Source: Cryobacterium ruanii
GTDB taxonomy: Bacteria > Actinomycetota > Actinomycetes > Actinomycetales > Microbacteriaceae
Reading direction: 5' to 3'
Assembly (NCBI RefSeq): GCF_004404055.1
Contig: NZ_SOHK01000001.1
Span: 1-64,000, forward strand
Length of the DNA stretch: 64,000 nucleotides
How positions within the stretch are numbered: position 1 is the stretch's first letter; each line of letters opens with the position of its first letter. Made by a program: the position numbers and the translations under genes. The notes under the pieces were generated by a model. It had not been told where the DNA came from and ran no database searches. It worked only from the letters and a program-made list of their open reading frames with translations. This document shows, piece by piece, positions 7,728 through 18,826 of the stretch.

Positions 7728-10061
7728 GTGATCACAGCAGGTGCCGTATCGAACCCCGATGCATCGACCCTTCGAACGCGTCGGCGGGTGCTGGCGGCGC
7801 TGGCGGCGGTCATGGTGCTGGCCTTCGGATTCTCGGCACTCGCCGCCGCTCCGGTCAGCGCCGCCGAACCTCCGGTCACCATCGACGTGCTCACGATCAA
7901 CGACTTTCACGGCCGCATCGAAGCGGATGGTTCCGCGGCGGGCGCCGCCGTGCTTGCCGGTGCCGTCAACCAGTTTCGCGACGCCGGCAACACCCTGTTC
8001 GTCTCGGCCGGCGACAACATCGGCGCCTCGACCTTCACCTCGGCTTATCAACAGGACACCCCCACGATCGACGCCCTCAATGCGACCGGACTCGACGTTT
8101 CGGCGCTCGGCGACCATGAACTCGAGCAGGGGCGCGCCAACCTCGAAGACCACGTGATTCCCGCCGCAAACTTCCCCTACCTGTCCGCCAACGTCTATGA
8201 CCGGCAGACCGGGCAGCCAGCGTTCGAGCAGTACGTCGTGAAAGAGGTCGACGGAATCACCGTCGGCTTCATCGGTGCCATGACCCGCCAGCTCCCGACC
8301 CTGGTGAACCCGGCCGGCATCACCTCCCTCGAGGTGCGTGATGCCGTGGCCGAGGTGAACCGGGTTGCGGCCGACCTCCACGACGGAAGCACTGCTAATG
8401 GCGAAGCGGATGTCATCATCCTGCTCGTGCACGAGGGCGCCGCCACTGAAAAAATCGCCGCCGCCACAAACGACTCCGCCTTCGCGCGCATCGTCGCCGA
8501 GACCGACCCGTCCGTCGCGGCGATCGTCTCAGCCCACACCCACCAGCGGTACAGCCACGCGCTTCCCGTGGCCGGCCGCGCTCTACCGCGGCCCGTGATC
8601 CAGGCCATGGACGACGGCCGCTTCCTCGGGCACCTCTCATTGACAGTCGACCCGGCGAGCCACGGACTGCTCAGTATTTCTAGTGGGTTTCTGCCGCTCT
8701 TTGACGATCTGGGGGACCCGCAGTTCCCGGCCGACCCGGCGGTCACGGCTGTCGTCGCAGCGGCGGCAGCTGCTGCCGACCCGGTAGGGGCCGTCAGCGT
8801 GGGCGAAATTTTTGACTCCATCAACCCCGCTCGAAACGCTAACGGTGGTGATAACCGTGGTGGCGAATCGTCCTTGGGCAACTTCGTCGCGGATGTGCAG
8901 CTGCGCGCGACCGCTGCTGCAGGTGCCCAGATCGCGCTCATGCAGCCGGGTGGACTGGGGGCGAACCTCAGCATGCATGCCGGCGATCCGACCCGCGTCC
9001 CCGGCGACGTCAGCTATCGCGATGTGGCGGGCGTGCACCCCGTCCCCCACACTCTCGTGACCATGGATCTGACCGGCGACCAGCTGCGCCGGGTACTTGA
9101 GGAGCAGTGGCAGCCGGCGGAGGCCTCCTGGGGCTTCTTCAAACTGGGCGTGTCCAGCAGCCTCTTCTACACCTATGATCCCTTCGCGCCGGTCGGGCAG
9201 CACATCATCCGCATGACCTTCAATGGTGTCGAGATCGCGGGCAACACGGTCTATCGCGTCGTCGTGAATTCGTTCCTCGCATCGGGGGCGAACAATTTTT
9301 CCGCGCTGAACTCGGGCACCAACCGGGTCGATACGGGCAAGACTGATCGGCAGGCAATGCTGGATTACTTTGCCGGGGTGGGCCTGACCGAGGTGGGTGC
9401 GGCTAGCGGCCCGACCGGTCAACGCGCGGTGGGCGTCACTGGGGTGTCGCCGGACCTTGACGCGTATCGGCCAGGCCAACAGATCACGTTCCGGCTCTCA
9501 TCGCTGCTCATGACTGATGGTGAGCGAGTCACCCCGGAGGTGACCGCGCATTTCGGCCGCGACGGGGTCGTACTCTCGCCAGCAAGCTTTTTTCCGTTCG
9601 ATGACACCGTTGTGGATGGAACAGACGAAACCGGTCGCTCCAACGTGGCGTTCACCATTCCGGCCAATGCGCAGGCCGGATTGAGCGAGATCATGTTCGA
9701 TGTGAGCGGTTTGGGCACGCACTTCTCGATCCCGATCGTCATCACGGAGGATGGGGGGCCAATTCTGGTCGATACGACAACCACGGCCTCCGTGCAGCGC
9801 CACGCGGTCAGCCACAAGAGAGCTGTGCGGCTGCGCGTTGAGGTGGCTGCGGCCGATGGGACCACCCCAGCGGGAGCGCTTCAGGTGTTCGACCGCGGGG
9901 AACTGGTCAAGACCAGGGCGCTCACCGCGCAGAAAGACGGCGTCGTGACCACGGGCATCACCGGGCTGAGCCGCGGCGTGCACACATTGAGCGTGCAGTT
10001 CAGCGGTAGCGGCACATTTGGAGCCTCGGAGTCCCGCACGATCCGGGTGGTCGTCTACTAG
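7728..10061 (+). CDS. Secreted 5'-nucleotidase / metallophosphatase
   Basis: Exported 777-residue UshA-type nucleotidase that should release phosphate from nucleotides outside the membrane. A hydrophobic signal peptide ends at about residue 46 (PVSAAE). The metallophosphatase domain has NDFHGR (58-63), SAGDNIG and SAHTHQ (268-273), followed by the 5'-nucleotidase C-terminal domain and an Ig-like repeat in about the last 100 residues. The usual GNHE metal/catalytic motif reads GDHE at 128-131, an Asn-to-Asp change. A GAGGAG site precedes the GTG start. There is no sortase motif or C-terminal anchor, so it is probably released or loosely wall-bound. Confidence 0.9.
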   Translation: MITAGAVSNPDASTLRTRRRVLAALAAVMVLAFGFSALAAAPVSAAEPPVTIDVLTINDFHGRIEADGSAAGAAVLAGAVNQFRDAGNTLFVSAGDNIGASTFTSAYQQDTPTIDALNATGLDVSALGDHELEQGRANLEDHVIPAANFPYLSANVYDRQTGQPAFEQYVVKEVDGITVGFIGAMTRQLPTLVNPAGITSLEVRDAVAEVNRVAADLHDGSTANGEADVIILLVHEGAATEKIAAATNDSAFARIVAETDPSVAAIVSAHTHQRYSHALPVAGRALPRPVIQAMDDGRFLGHLSLTVDPASHGLLSISSGFLPLFDDLGDPQFPADPAVTAVVAAAAAAADPVGAVSVGEIFDSINPARNANGGDNRGGESSLGNFVADVQLRATAAAGAQIALMQPGGLGANLSMHAGDPTRVPGDVSYRDVAGVHPVPHTLVTMDLTGDQLRRVLEEQWQPAEASWGFFKLGVSSSLFYTYDPFAPVGQHIIRMTFNGVEIAGNTVYRVVVNSFLASGANNFSALNSGTNRVDTGKTDRQAMLDYFAGVGLTEVGAASGPTGQRAVGVTGVSPDLDAYRPGQQITFRLSSLLMTDGERVTPEVTAHFGRDGVVLSPASFFPFDDTVVDGTDETGRSNVAFTIPANAQAGLSEIMFDVSGLGTHFSIPIVITEDGGPILVDTTTTASVQRHAVSHKRAVRLRVEVAAADGTTPAGALQVFDRGELVKTRALTAQKDGVVTTGITGLSRGVHTLSVQFSGSGTFGASESRTIRVVVY

Positions 10062-10126
10062 CCGTCCACGCCAGTCTTTTTGCAGGGTCGGACCGTTACT
10101 CTGGAATGAACCGGAGAGGGGGCGTC

Positions 10127-10753
10127 ATGCATACACGCTGGGCCCGCTTTGCGCGCGGCTGGATCGTTGCGGTGTTCTCCACCTTTATTGCCGCGCTGTC
10201 GCACACGCTCGGTGGTGCCTCAGCGCCCGGCTGGCTGGCGGTCGTCGTGTCGCTCGCCTTCGCCGGCATGGTGTGCGTCGCCCTCTCGGGCCGCACCCTG
10301 TCCTTATGGCGAGGAGCGGCATCCGTTTTGATCAGCCAGTTCATCTTTCACGGGCTGTTCTCGCTCGGGGCACCGGGCGGTGCGCTTGGGGCTGAGGTCA
10401 TCGCTGCGTCGGGCACCCACCAGCATGAGGCGCTACCCGCCCTCATCGACCCGATGGTTATGAATTCGGCCGCGCACGCGTCGCACGACGATACGGTCAT
10501 GTGGCTCGCCCACTTCGGCGCCGCGATCGTCACGATGCTCGCGCTGCGTTTCTCGGAAAGCGCGTTCTGGAGCCTCGTCGAGAACGTTCGCCGGGGCATC
10601 CGCACCCTGCTTGCGCCCTCGCAGCTGGACTTGCCGGTGGCGGCCCCGCAGCGCATCGGGCACCAGGCGCCGGTGTTCACTCCGCGCGATCTCATTCTGG
10701 TGCTGTCGGCCATGCGGCATCGCGGGCCGCCCGACTTCGCGCTCGGCACCTGA
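10127..10753 (+). CDS. Uncharacterised membrane protein next to YcnI/CopC
   Basis: A 208-residue integral membrane protein with about five hydrophobic helices and a His-containing stretch (SGTHQHEALP, near 103-112) in a predicted extracytoplasmic loop. I recognise no named family with certainty. It precedes ycnI and a copC-like gene in the same orientation, and small membrane proteins recur beside that pair in actinobacteria, so a link to copper handling is plausible. The ATG at 10127 has a GGAGAGGGGG site 6 nt upstream, better than the ATG at 10106. Confidence 0.7.
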   Translation: MHTRWARFARGWIVAVFSTFIAALSHTLGGASAPGWLAVVVSLAFAGMVCVALSGRTLSLWRGAASVLISQFIFHGLFSLGAPGGALGAEVIAASGTHQHEALPALIDPMVMNSAAHASHDDTVMWLAHFGAAIVTMLALRFSESAFWSLVENVRRGIRTLLAPSQLDLPVAAPQRIGHQAPVFTPRDLILVLSAMRHRGPPDFALGT

Positions 10754-10854
10754 CCCACAGACCAGACCATTTTCTCCGCCGCACCGAACGAGTAGCAGAG
10801 GCTTCGCCCTGCACCGGTCGGGCATTTCGGGCATCCCACAGTTTAAGGACGATC

Positions 10855-11580
10855 ATGAAGTTCACGACCCCCCTCATCGCCACCTCCGCTCTCGCCGCAG
10901 GAGTCTTGCTCGCCCTTGCGGCGCCGCTCGCGGCCAGCGCCCACGTCACCGTGACGCCCGACGCGACCGGCGCCGGAGCGTACACTGTGCTCACGTTCTC
11001 GACCGCGCACGGCTGCGAAGGTTCGGCGACGACGAAGATGGCCATTGACATTCCCGAGAACATCACGAGCGTCTCCCCGACCGTGAACCCGGGCTGGACC
11101 GTCGAGAAAATCGATGTCGACCTCGCCACGCCGATCGACGACGGCCACGGAAACGAGATCACTACCCGCGTCGGCCAGATCACCTATGCGGCCATGACCC
11201 CGCTTCCCGACGGCTTTCGCGACACGTTCGCGCTGGGCCTGCAGCTGCCCGCGGACGCCGAGGGTGAGACGCTCGAATTCCCGGTGCTGCAGACCTGTGA
11301 GGTGGGCGAAACCAACTGGAACGAGACCACGGTCGACGGTGAAGACGAACCGGCGCTCCCCGCTCCGTTCGTCACGGTCGCCGCCGCGACCGGCGACGCG
11401 CACGGACACAGCGACGGCGACACCGATGCCGAAACGGTCGCCACGCACGATGACGCAGCGGACGCCACGGCCGCATCCGCCGATGACGCGCTCGCCCGGG
11501 TCCTGGGAGCCGGTGGACTCGTCGTCGGTGCTGTCGGCATCGTGCTGGCCGTCGTCGCCCGCCGCAAGACGAGCGCCTAA
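10855..11580 (+). CDS. ycnI: YcnI family (DUF1775) exported protein
   Basis: A 241-residue exported protein. The signal peptide ends with AASAH, leaving an N-terminal His after cleavage, a feature that binds Cu(II) in characterised YcnI proteins. The DUF1775 domain follows (PNPGWTVEK-like core at about 80). A Asp/His/Thr-rich linker and one C-terminal membrane helix with a basic tail (ARRKTSA) anchor it outside the membrane. It is followed 4 nt later by the CopC-domain gene. Confidence 0.9.
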   Translation: MKFTTPLIATSALAAGVLLALAAPLAASAHVTVTPDATGAGAYTVLTFSTAHGCEGSATTKMAIDIPENITSVSPTVNPGWTVEKIDVDLATPIDDGHGNEITTRVGQITYAAMTPLPDGFRDTFALGLQLPADAEGETLEFPVLQTCEVGETNWNETTVDGEDEPALPAPFVTVAAATGDAHGHSDGDTDAETVATHDDAADATAASADDALARVLGAGGLVVGAVGIVLAVVARRKTSA

Positions 11581-11584
11581 TAGT

Positions 11585-12301
11585 ATGCGCGGCACCTCGG
11601 CACCCCGTGGCACTCCGGGGACTACGACCAGCCGGATGGCGGGTCCGGCGACCGCCAGGGCGACTGGCCCATCGGTCGGCTCATCGGTGGGCCCGACGGC
11701 TCGCCGTGCGTCCCGAGGCGCATTCGCGGTCATCGTCATTGCCGCAGCGCTGGGATGGGGCGCGGCCCCGGCATCCGCTCACAACTATGTCGTCGGCTCG
11801 TCGCCGGCCGCTGACGCGGTGGTGACCGAGCAGCCCGGCGTGTTCTCGGTCACCACCAACGACCAGTTGCTCGACCTCGGAGGTACTGGCTCGGGCAGCG
11901 CGATGGTCGTCACCGGTCCGGTCACTGCTCCGCTTTTTTACGGCGACGGCTGCGTGACCGTGTCGGGCGCCACGGTCGAGACCGAGGCGCAGCTCGGCGC
12001 GGCGGGGGAGTACACGGTGATCTGGCAGACGGTCTCGACCGACGGCCACGCAATTTCCGACGAGTTCACGTTCGACTGGCAGCCGTCCGCGGGCCAGGGC
12101 TTCGCCGATGGTGCGGCGGCCGCTCCGACCTGCGGCGCTGAAGCGGATGCCGCCACCACGGATGCTGGCACCTCGCCCCCCGCCGACTCTCGCGCCGACA
12201 GCACACTGCCGACCGTCGCCTGGATCGGCGGAACCCTGGGTGCCGTGCTCCTCGCGATAACCGTGACCCTGCTACTCCTGCGCCGCAACTCCCGTCCCTG
12301 A
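11585..12301 (+). CDS. CopC-domain copper resistance protein
   Basis: A 238-residue membrane-anchored CopC-like protein. A long N-terminus precedes the signal helix; predicted cleavage after PASA exposes [13 protein letters not shown], the typical CopC start with a copper-binding N-terminal His. The beta-sandwich domain ends with [12 protein letters not shown] Thr/Ala-rich linker and a C-terminal helix with an RRN tail follow. It is 4 nt downstream of ycnI, so the two are probably co-translated. No CopD domain is fused. Confidence 0.88.
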   Translation: MRGTSAPRGTPGTTTSRMAGPATARATGPSVGSSVGPTARRASRGAFAVIVIAAALGWGAAPASAHNYVVGSSPAADAVVTEQPGVFSVTTNDQLLDLGGTGSGSAMVVTGPVTAPLFYGDGCVTVSGATVETEAQLGAAGEYTVIWQTVSTDGHAISDEFTFDWQPSAGQGFADGAAAAPTCGAEADAATTDAGTSPPADSRADSTLPTVAWIGGTLGAVLLAITVTLLLLRRNSRP

Positions 12302-12364
12302 CTCCGGTTTACCCGATCTCACGGCTCGAACTCGGCGCGCGGGGAACGTGCCAGGGGGCCCGGG

Positions 12365-12370
12365 TAAAGT
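12365..12370 (+). promoter_or_regulatory. -10 box of a leaderless recQ transcript
   Basis: TAAAGT lies 7 nt before the GTG start of recQ and no Shine-Dalgarno is seen. This spacing places the transcription start at or next to the first codon. Inferred, not measured. Confidence 0.45.
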
Positions 12371-12377
12371 TATCCAG

Positions 12378-14483
<2,106 letters not shown>

Positions 14484-14658
14484 CCTCAACGAAGAACGGT
14501 GTTTGTGGGGGAGCGCAGGTCTGCAGGGCCCTCAGTTGTACGTAACCTACAAAACGAATGCCGTGGGCGGCAGATATCGTTGTGGCCCCCGCACCGCGCA
14601 TTTCGCGACCGCGACCACGCGGTCCTAACGTTGCGATCACCACTTTCGCGTGAACAGT

Positions 14659-14664
14659 TAGGAT
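14659..14664 (+). promoter_or_regulatory. -10 box of a leaderless acyl-CoA oxidase transcript
   Basis: TAGGAT ends 5 nt before the ATG at 14670. Its position fits transcription starting at or beside the start codon. Confidence 0.4.
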
Positions 14665-14669
14665 CACCC

Positions 14670-16790
14670 ATGGTTGACACGGCCCAGCGCTCCAGCACCC
14701 GATCGATGACGATCGACTCTCGCCAGGGCGTCAGCGTCGATACCGGTCCCATCAAGTCCATCGGCGATCCTGCCGCCCCCGTGGTCAACGTCGAATTGCT
14801 CGGACGCCAACTGCTCGGAACCTGGGCTGACGTGCGCCTCGCCGCTCGCGAGGTCACCGCGCGCCCCGACATGCAACGCATCGAGGGCCTCTCGATGGCC
14901 GACCACCGCCTGCGTGTGCTCGAGCAGCTCAAGGTTCTCGCCGCCAACGGCCATGTGCTGCGCGCCTTCCCCAAACACCTCGGCGGGCACGACGACCACG
15001 GTGGAAACATCGCCGGTTTTGAAGAGCTCGTCATTGCCGACCCAAGCCTGCAGATCAAGGGCGGCGTGCAGTGGGGCTTGTTTGGCGCCGCCGTACTACA
15101 CCTCGGCACCAAGACCCACCATGACAAGTACCTGCCCGGCATCATGGACCTCAGCGTTCCCGGCGCATTCGCCATGACCGAGATCGGGCACGGTTCCGAC
15201 GTTGCGAGCATCGGAACCACCGCCACCTTCGACTCCGAAGCCGGTGAGTTCGTCGTCAACACCCCGTTCCGGGCGGCTTGGAAGGACTACCTCGGCAACG
15301 CCGCGAAAGACGGCATCGCCGCCGTGCTGTTCGCCCAGCTCATCACGCAGGGCGTCAATCACGGCGTGCACGCCTTCTACCTGCCCATTCGGGGCGCTGA
15401 TGGCGATTTCCTGCCCGGTATCGGCGGCGAAGACGACGGCCTCAAGGGCGGACTCAACGGCATCGACAACGGCCGCCTGCACTTCACGAACGTGCGCATT
15501 CCTCGCGAAAACCTGCTCAATCGGTACGGCGACGTCGGTGAAGACGGCACCTACACGAGTCCGATCGGGAGCCCCGGCCGGCGCTTCTTCACCATGCTCG
15601 GCACCCTCGTGCAGGGTCGTGTGTCGCTTGACGGGGCCGCCACCGCGGCATCCGCTCTCGCCCTGACCATCGCGATCACCTACGGCAGTCAGCGCCGTCA
15701 GTTCACCGCCGGCAGCGACACCGACGAGGAGGTCATCCTCGACTACCAGCGGCACCAGCGCCGGTTGTTCCCGCGCCTTGCCACGACCTACGCGCAGACC
15801 TTCGCGCACGACGAGTTCCTGGTGAAATTCGACGAGGTGTTCAGCGGTAAGGCCGACACCGACGACGACCGGCAAGACCTCGAAACCCTCGCCGCCGCGC
15901 TCAAGCCGCTCTCCACCTGGCACGCGCTCGACACGCTGCAGGAGGCCCGCGAGGCCTGCGGCGGCGCTGGATTCCTCGCCGAGAACCGCCTGGTCGGCCT
16001 GCGCGCCGACCTCGACATCTTCGCTACCTTCGAGGGTGACAACAACGTGCTGTTGCAGCTCGTCGCCAAGCGACTGCTCACCGATTACAGCCGCAAATTC
16101 GCCACAGCGGATGCCGGTGCCCTCGCCCGCTACGTCGTGCAGCATGCCGCCGGTCGCGCCTACCACGGCACCGGACTGCGAACGCTCGGGCAGTCGGTGT
16201 TCGACCGCGGGTCGACCGCCCGCTCGGTCGGCGCCCTCCGCGATGCCGACGTGCAGCGCGAGCTGCTGACCGATCGGGTCGAGAGCATGATCGGCGAAGT
16301 CGCCGGCAAGCTGCGGGGCGCCACCAAACTGCCGAAGAAGCAGGCCGCCGACCTGTTCAACGCACACCAGAATGAGCTCATCGAAGCGGCCCGCGCCCAC
16401 GGCGAACTGCTGCAGTGGGAGTCGTTCACCAGGGCGCTCGACGCCACGACGGATGACGGCACCAAGCAGGTCCTCACCTGGCTGCGAGACCTGTTCGGCC
16501 TCGGACTGGTCGAGAAGAACCTGGCCTGGTACCTCATCCACGGTCGTCTCTCCGCTCAGCGTGCCCAGGCCGTCACGGCCTACATCGACCGGCTCATCGC
16601 GCGTATCCGCCCGCACGCACTCGACCTCGTGAACGCGTTCGGCTACTCGCAGGACCACCTGCGGGCCACGATCGCGAGCGGCATCGAAGCCGAGCGCCAG
16701 ACCGAAGCCCGCGACTACTACGCCGACCAGCGTGCGTCCGGCGTCGCGCCCGCCGCGGAAAAGCTGGTCAGGAAGCCCTCCAGGAAGTAG
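14670..16790 (+). CDS. Acyl-CoA oxidase
   Basis: Flavoenzyme that oxidises acyl-CoA to trans-2-enoyl-CoA with oxygen as acceptor. The 706 residues match the peroxisomal-type ACOX length. Seen are the FAD-binding core FAMTEIGHGSDVASIGTTAT, the HAFYLPIRG and GIDNGRLHF segments, the QRRQF motif and the C-terminal oxidase domain with ACGGAGFLAENR, which carries the catalytic-region Glu in the oxidase family. It appears monocistronic: it follows recQ by 186 nt and ends in a strong hairpin. A role in beta-oxidation is inferred from the family. Confidence 0.92.
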   Translation: MVDTAQRSSTRSMTIDSRQGVSVDTGPIKSIGDPAAPVVNVELLGRQLLGTWADVRLAAREVTARPDMQRIEGLSMADHRLRVLEQLKVLAANGHVLRAFPKHLGGHDDHGGNIAGFEELVIADPSLQIKGGVQWGLFGAAVLHLGTKTHHDKYLPGIMDLSVPGAFAMTEIGHGSDVASIGTTATFDSEAGEFVVNTPFRAAWKDYLGNAAKDGIAAVLFAQLITQGVNHGVHAFYLPIRGADGDFLPGIGGEDDGLKGGLNGIDNGRLHFTNVRIPRENLLNRYGDVGEDGTYTSPIGSPGRRFFTMLGTLVQGRVSLDGAATAASALALTIAITYGSQRRQFTAGSDTDEEVILDYQRHQRRLFPRLATTYAQTFAHDEFLVKFDEVFSGKADTDDDRQDLETLAAALKPLSTWHALDTLQEAREACGGAGFLAENRLVGLRADLDIFATFEGDNNVLLQLVAKRLLTDYSRKFATADAGALARYVVQHAAGRAYHGTGLRTLGQSVFDRGSTARSVGALRDADVQRELLTDRVESMIGEVAGKLRGATKLPKKQAADLFNAHQNELIEAARAHGELLQWESFTRALDATTDDGTKQVLTWLRDLFGLGLVEKNLAWYLIHGRLSAQRAQAVTAYIDRLIARIRPHALDLVNAFGYSQDHLRATIASGIEAERQTEARDYYADQRASGVAPAAEKLVRKPSRK

Positions 16791-16820
16791 CTCGCGTATG
16801 TCGTACCCAGGTACCACAGG

Positions 16821-16855
16821 GTGGCGCACAACCATCCCCATGGTTGATGCGCCAC
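16821..16855. terminator. Hairpin after acyl-CoA oxidase
   Basis: GTGGCGCA-c-AACCAT pairs with ATGGTT-ga-TGCGCCAC around a 4-nt loop, giving about 14 base pairs. There is no clear T tract after it, so it may slow rather than end transcription. Confidence 0.6.
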
Positions 16856-16937
16856 GTAGGATTCAAACAATACCGCTGGGAATGGGGGCTTCACAGCAAT
16901 TAAACGGGGCCTCAGCCACTAATGGAATGAGGCATTC

Positions 16938-17339
16938 GTGATCCAGGCATAGTCCCTGACCAAACACTACGGAAGCAAGACCGCGGTCGACTTCACCGTG
17001 CAGCCCGGCAAGGTGACCGGTTTTCTCGGGCCGAACAACGCGGGCAAGTCCACCACGATGCGCATGATCGTCGGACTGGATCGCCCCAGCGCCGGATCGG
17101 TCATCGTGAACGGCAAGCCGCACCACGAGCACAAGGCTCCGCTGCGTGGGCGTGCTGCTCGAGGCCAAGGCCATACACACCGGTCGCAGCGCCTACAACC
17201 ACCTGCATGAACTCACCGCGGTGAGTGCCTCGCACGAAGATGCCTACATGAAACTCGCCCAGAACGAAGTGGAGTATCGCACCGGCGATACCCACATCGA
17301 AGCGGAGGTCGCTCGGCCTCGCCGGACAGCGATCGCGGC
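16938..17339 (+). pseudogene. ABC transporter ATP-binding protein, gutted pseudogene
   Basis: The start reads as a daunorubicin-type ABC ATPase: [13 protein letters not shown], then a P-loop [10 protein letters not shown] (normally GPNGAGKST) and [20 protein letters not shown]. It is dead in several ways. Codon 5 is a stop (TAG), about three residues are missing after AVD, and the frame shifts near 17150. The frame then continues as [20 protein letters not shown] and jumps directly to what looks like the family's C-terminus (HEDAYMKLAQNEVEYRTG). The signature motif, Walker B and switch region are gone. Confidence 0.85.
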
Positions 17340-17344
17340 TGTCA

Positions 17345-17731
17345 CTACCGGCCGCGGTTTTCAATCTCTCTGGCGCAGTCGATGCATAGGTCTGCCGTCA
17401 GGAGGGCAGACAGCCGGGCGGAGCCAATCGGTTTAGCGCAGCGGATGCAGGTGCCGTAACTCCCGTCAGCAATTCGGGCAAGCGCACGATCAATTGCTGC
17501 GACTTTCTCGTCGAACTCGCGGTGCACACCGACAATTCGCGACCACTCACTCGACAGGGTTGGACCTTCTGGATCGTGCTCGTCGTCGGCCGATCCGTCG
17601 CTCCGCGCCTCGCGCACGCTCGTGAGCGATTGCGCCAGCCGGTTCAGGTCCGTCCCGGTTAAGTCGCGCTGATCCCTGAGAGCTGCGTCGAACCGACGGA
17701 GCTCGGCATCCGTGAGAGAGATACTCGCCAT
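17345..17731 (-). CDS. DksA/TraR-type zinc-finger protein
   Basis: A 128-residue protein with an N-terminal coiled-coil-like region and a C-terminal four-cysteine DksA/TraR zinc finger (CIRC near residue 95 and CIDC near 116). Members bind RNA polymerase through the secondary channel or act as small zinc-finger regulators. Actinobacterial versions are usually called TraR/DksA family and have no defined role. The ATG at 17731 is chosen over a TTG at 17791. It lies between a pseudogene and a divergent peptidase gene. Confidence 0.82.
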   Translation of the reverse strand: MASISLTDAELRRFDAALRDQRDLTGTDLNRLAQSLTSVREARSDGSADDEHDPEGPTLSSEWSRIVGVHREFDEKVAAIDRALARIADGSYGTCIRCAKPIGSARLSALLTADLCIDCAREIENRGR

Positions 17732-17807
17732 GACCCATCGTTGCACGGCGCGATCGTTTAGTCCGGACTGGGAGCTCGTGAATTTTCTCAACCTCAGATC
17801 CGGGGAA

Positions 17808-17813
17808 TAGGCT
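17808..17813 (+). promoter_or_regulatory. -10 box of a leaderless pip transcript
   Basis: TAGGCT lies 6 nt before the ATG at 17820 and no Shine-Dalgarno is present. The same TAGGCT box precedes the HAD gene at 49544. Confidence 0.45.
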
Positions 17814-17819
17814 CAGCGC

Positions 17820-18776
17820 ATGCGTACTTTTTACCCTGAGCTTGAACCCTATGAGACCGGCATGCTCGATGTCGGTGACGAGCAGACCATCTACTGGGAA
17901 GCTTCGGGAAATCCCGACGGCAAACCCGCGGTCTACCTGCACGGCGGCCCCGGCGGCGCGTCCAGCCCAGACCAGCGTCGAGTGTTCGACCCGGCGAAGT
18001 ACCGCATCATCCTGTTCGACCAGCGTGGTTGCGGCTCAAGTACGCCACACGCGAGCGAACCCGACGTCGACCTGAGCGTTAACACCACCTGGACTCTCGT
18101 GGCCGACCTGGAGCAACTGCGTGAGCACCTCGGCATTGACCGTTGGCTGGTCTGCGGCGGATCGTGGGGCAGTACCCTCGCCCTCGCCTACGCCGAGACG
18201 CACCCCGAGAAGGTCACCGAACTCGTCGTGCGTGGCATCTTCACCCTGCGCCCGGTGGAGCTCGACTGGTTCTACGAGGGCGGCGCCGCTGCCATCTACC
18301 CCGACCTGTGGGAATCCTTCCTCGCCCCCGTTCCCGAAAATGAACGCGGCCACTTGATCGAGGCCTACGGCCGGCTGCTGCACGACCCCGACCGATACGT
18401 GCGGGAACGGGCCGGCGTGGCCTGGGCGACCTGGGAATCATCGACGATCACCCTGCTGCAGGAGCCCGACAAAATCGCGCACTTCTCCGATCCGGCCTTC
18501 GCGGTGGCGTTCGCCCGTATCGAGAACCACTTCTTCACCAACAACGGGTGGTTCACGCCAAACCAGCTCATCGACAACGCATCTCGGCTCGCCGACATTC
18601 CGGGCGTCATCGTGCAGGGCCGCTATGACATGTGCACCCCCGCCTTCACCGCGTGGGACCTGCACAAGAACTGGCCGGAAGCCGAATTCCACCTGATCCC
18701 CGACGCCGGCCACGCCTTCGACCAGCCGGGAATCCTCGACGCCATCATCGAGGCGACCGACCGCTTTGCCGGCTAG
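17820..18776 (+). CDS. pip: Proline iminopeptidase
   Basis: Alpha/beta-hydrolase peptidase (family S33, 318 residues) that removes N-terminal proline from peptides in the cytoplasm. It shows HGGPGG (residues 41-46), FDQRGCGSSTPH, the nucleophile elbow GGSWGS (Ser near 115), VRGIFTLR and a C-terminal GRYDMCTP / DAGHAFDQPG pair that supplies Asp and His. Length and motif order match bacterial Pip enzymes closely. Confidence 0.94.
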   Translation: MRTFYPELEPYETGMLDVGDEQTIYWEASGNPDGKPAVYLHGGPGGASSPDQRRVFDPAKYRIILFDQRGCGSSTPHASEPDVDLSVNTTWTLVADLEQLREHLGIDRWLVCGGSWGSTLALAYAETHPEKVTELVVRGIFTLRPVELDWFYEGGAAAIYPDLWESFLAPVPENERGHLIEAYGRLLHDPDRYVRERAGVAWATWESSTITLLQEPDKIAHFSDPAFAVAFARIENHFFTNNGWFTPNQLIDNASRLADIPGVIVQGRYDMCTPAFTAWDLHKNWPEAEFHLIPDAGHAFDQPGILDAIIEATDRFAG

Positions 18777-18789
18777 TGCGCTGAGAAAT

Positions 18790-18807
18790 TGTCAGGTAAT
18801 CCTGACA
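18790..18807. promoter_or_regulatory. Perfect inverted repeat, candidate operator
   Basis: TGTCAGG-TAAT-CCTGACA is a perfect 7-bp inverted repeat. It lies just upstream of an AATACT -10 box (18815-18820), which is 6 nt before the start of the first polysaccharide-locus gene. The position suits a repressor or activator site. No regulator gene is adjacent. Confidence 0.5.
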
Positions 18808-18826
18808 GATCTGCAATACTGACCGC

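Noticed and set aside
15096..16841. 581-codon open frame antisense to acyl-CoA oxidase
   Set aside because: Typical mirror frame of a high-GC gene; composition is Val/Gly/Glu-biased and no motif or start signal is present.
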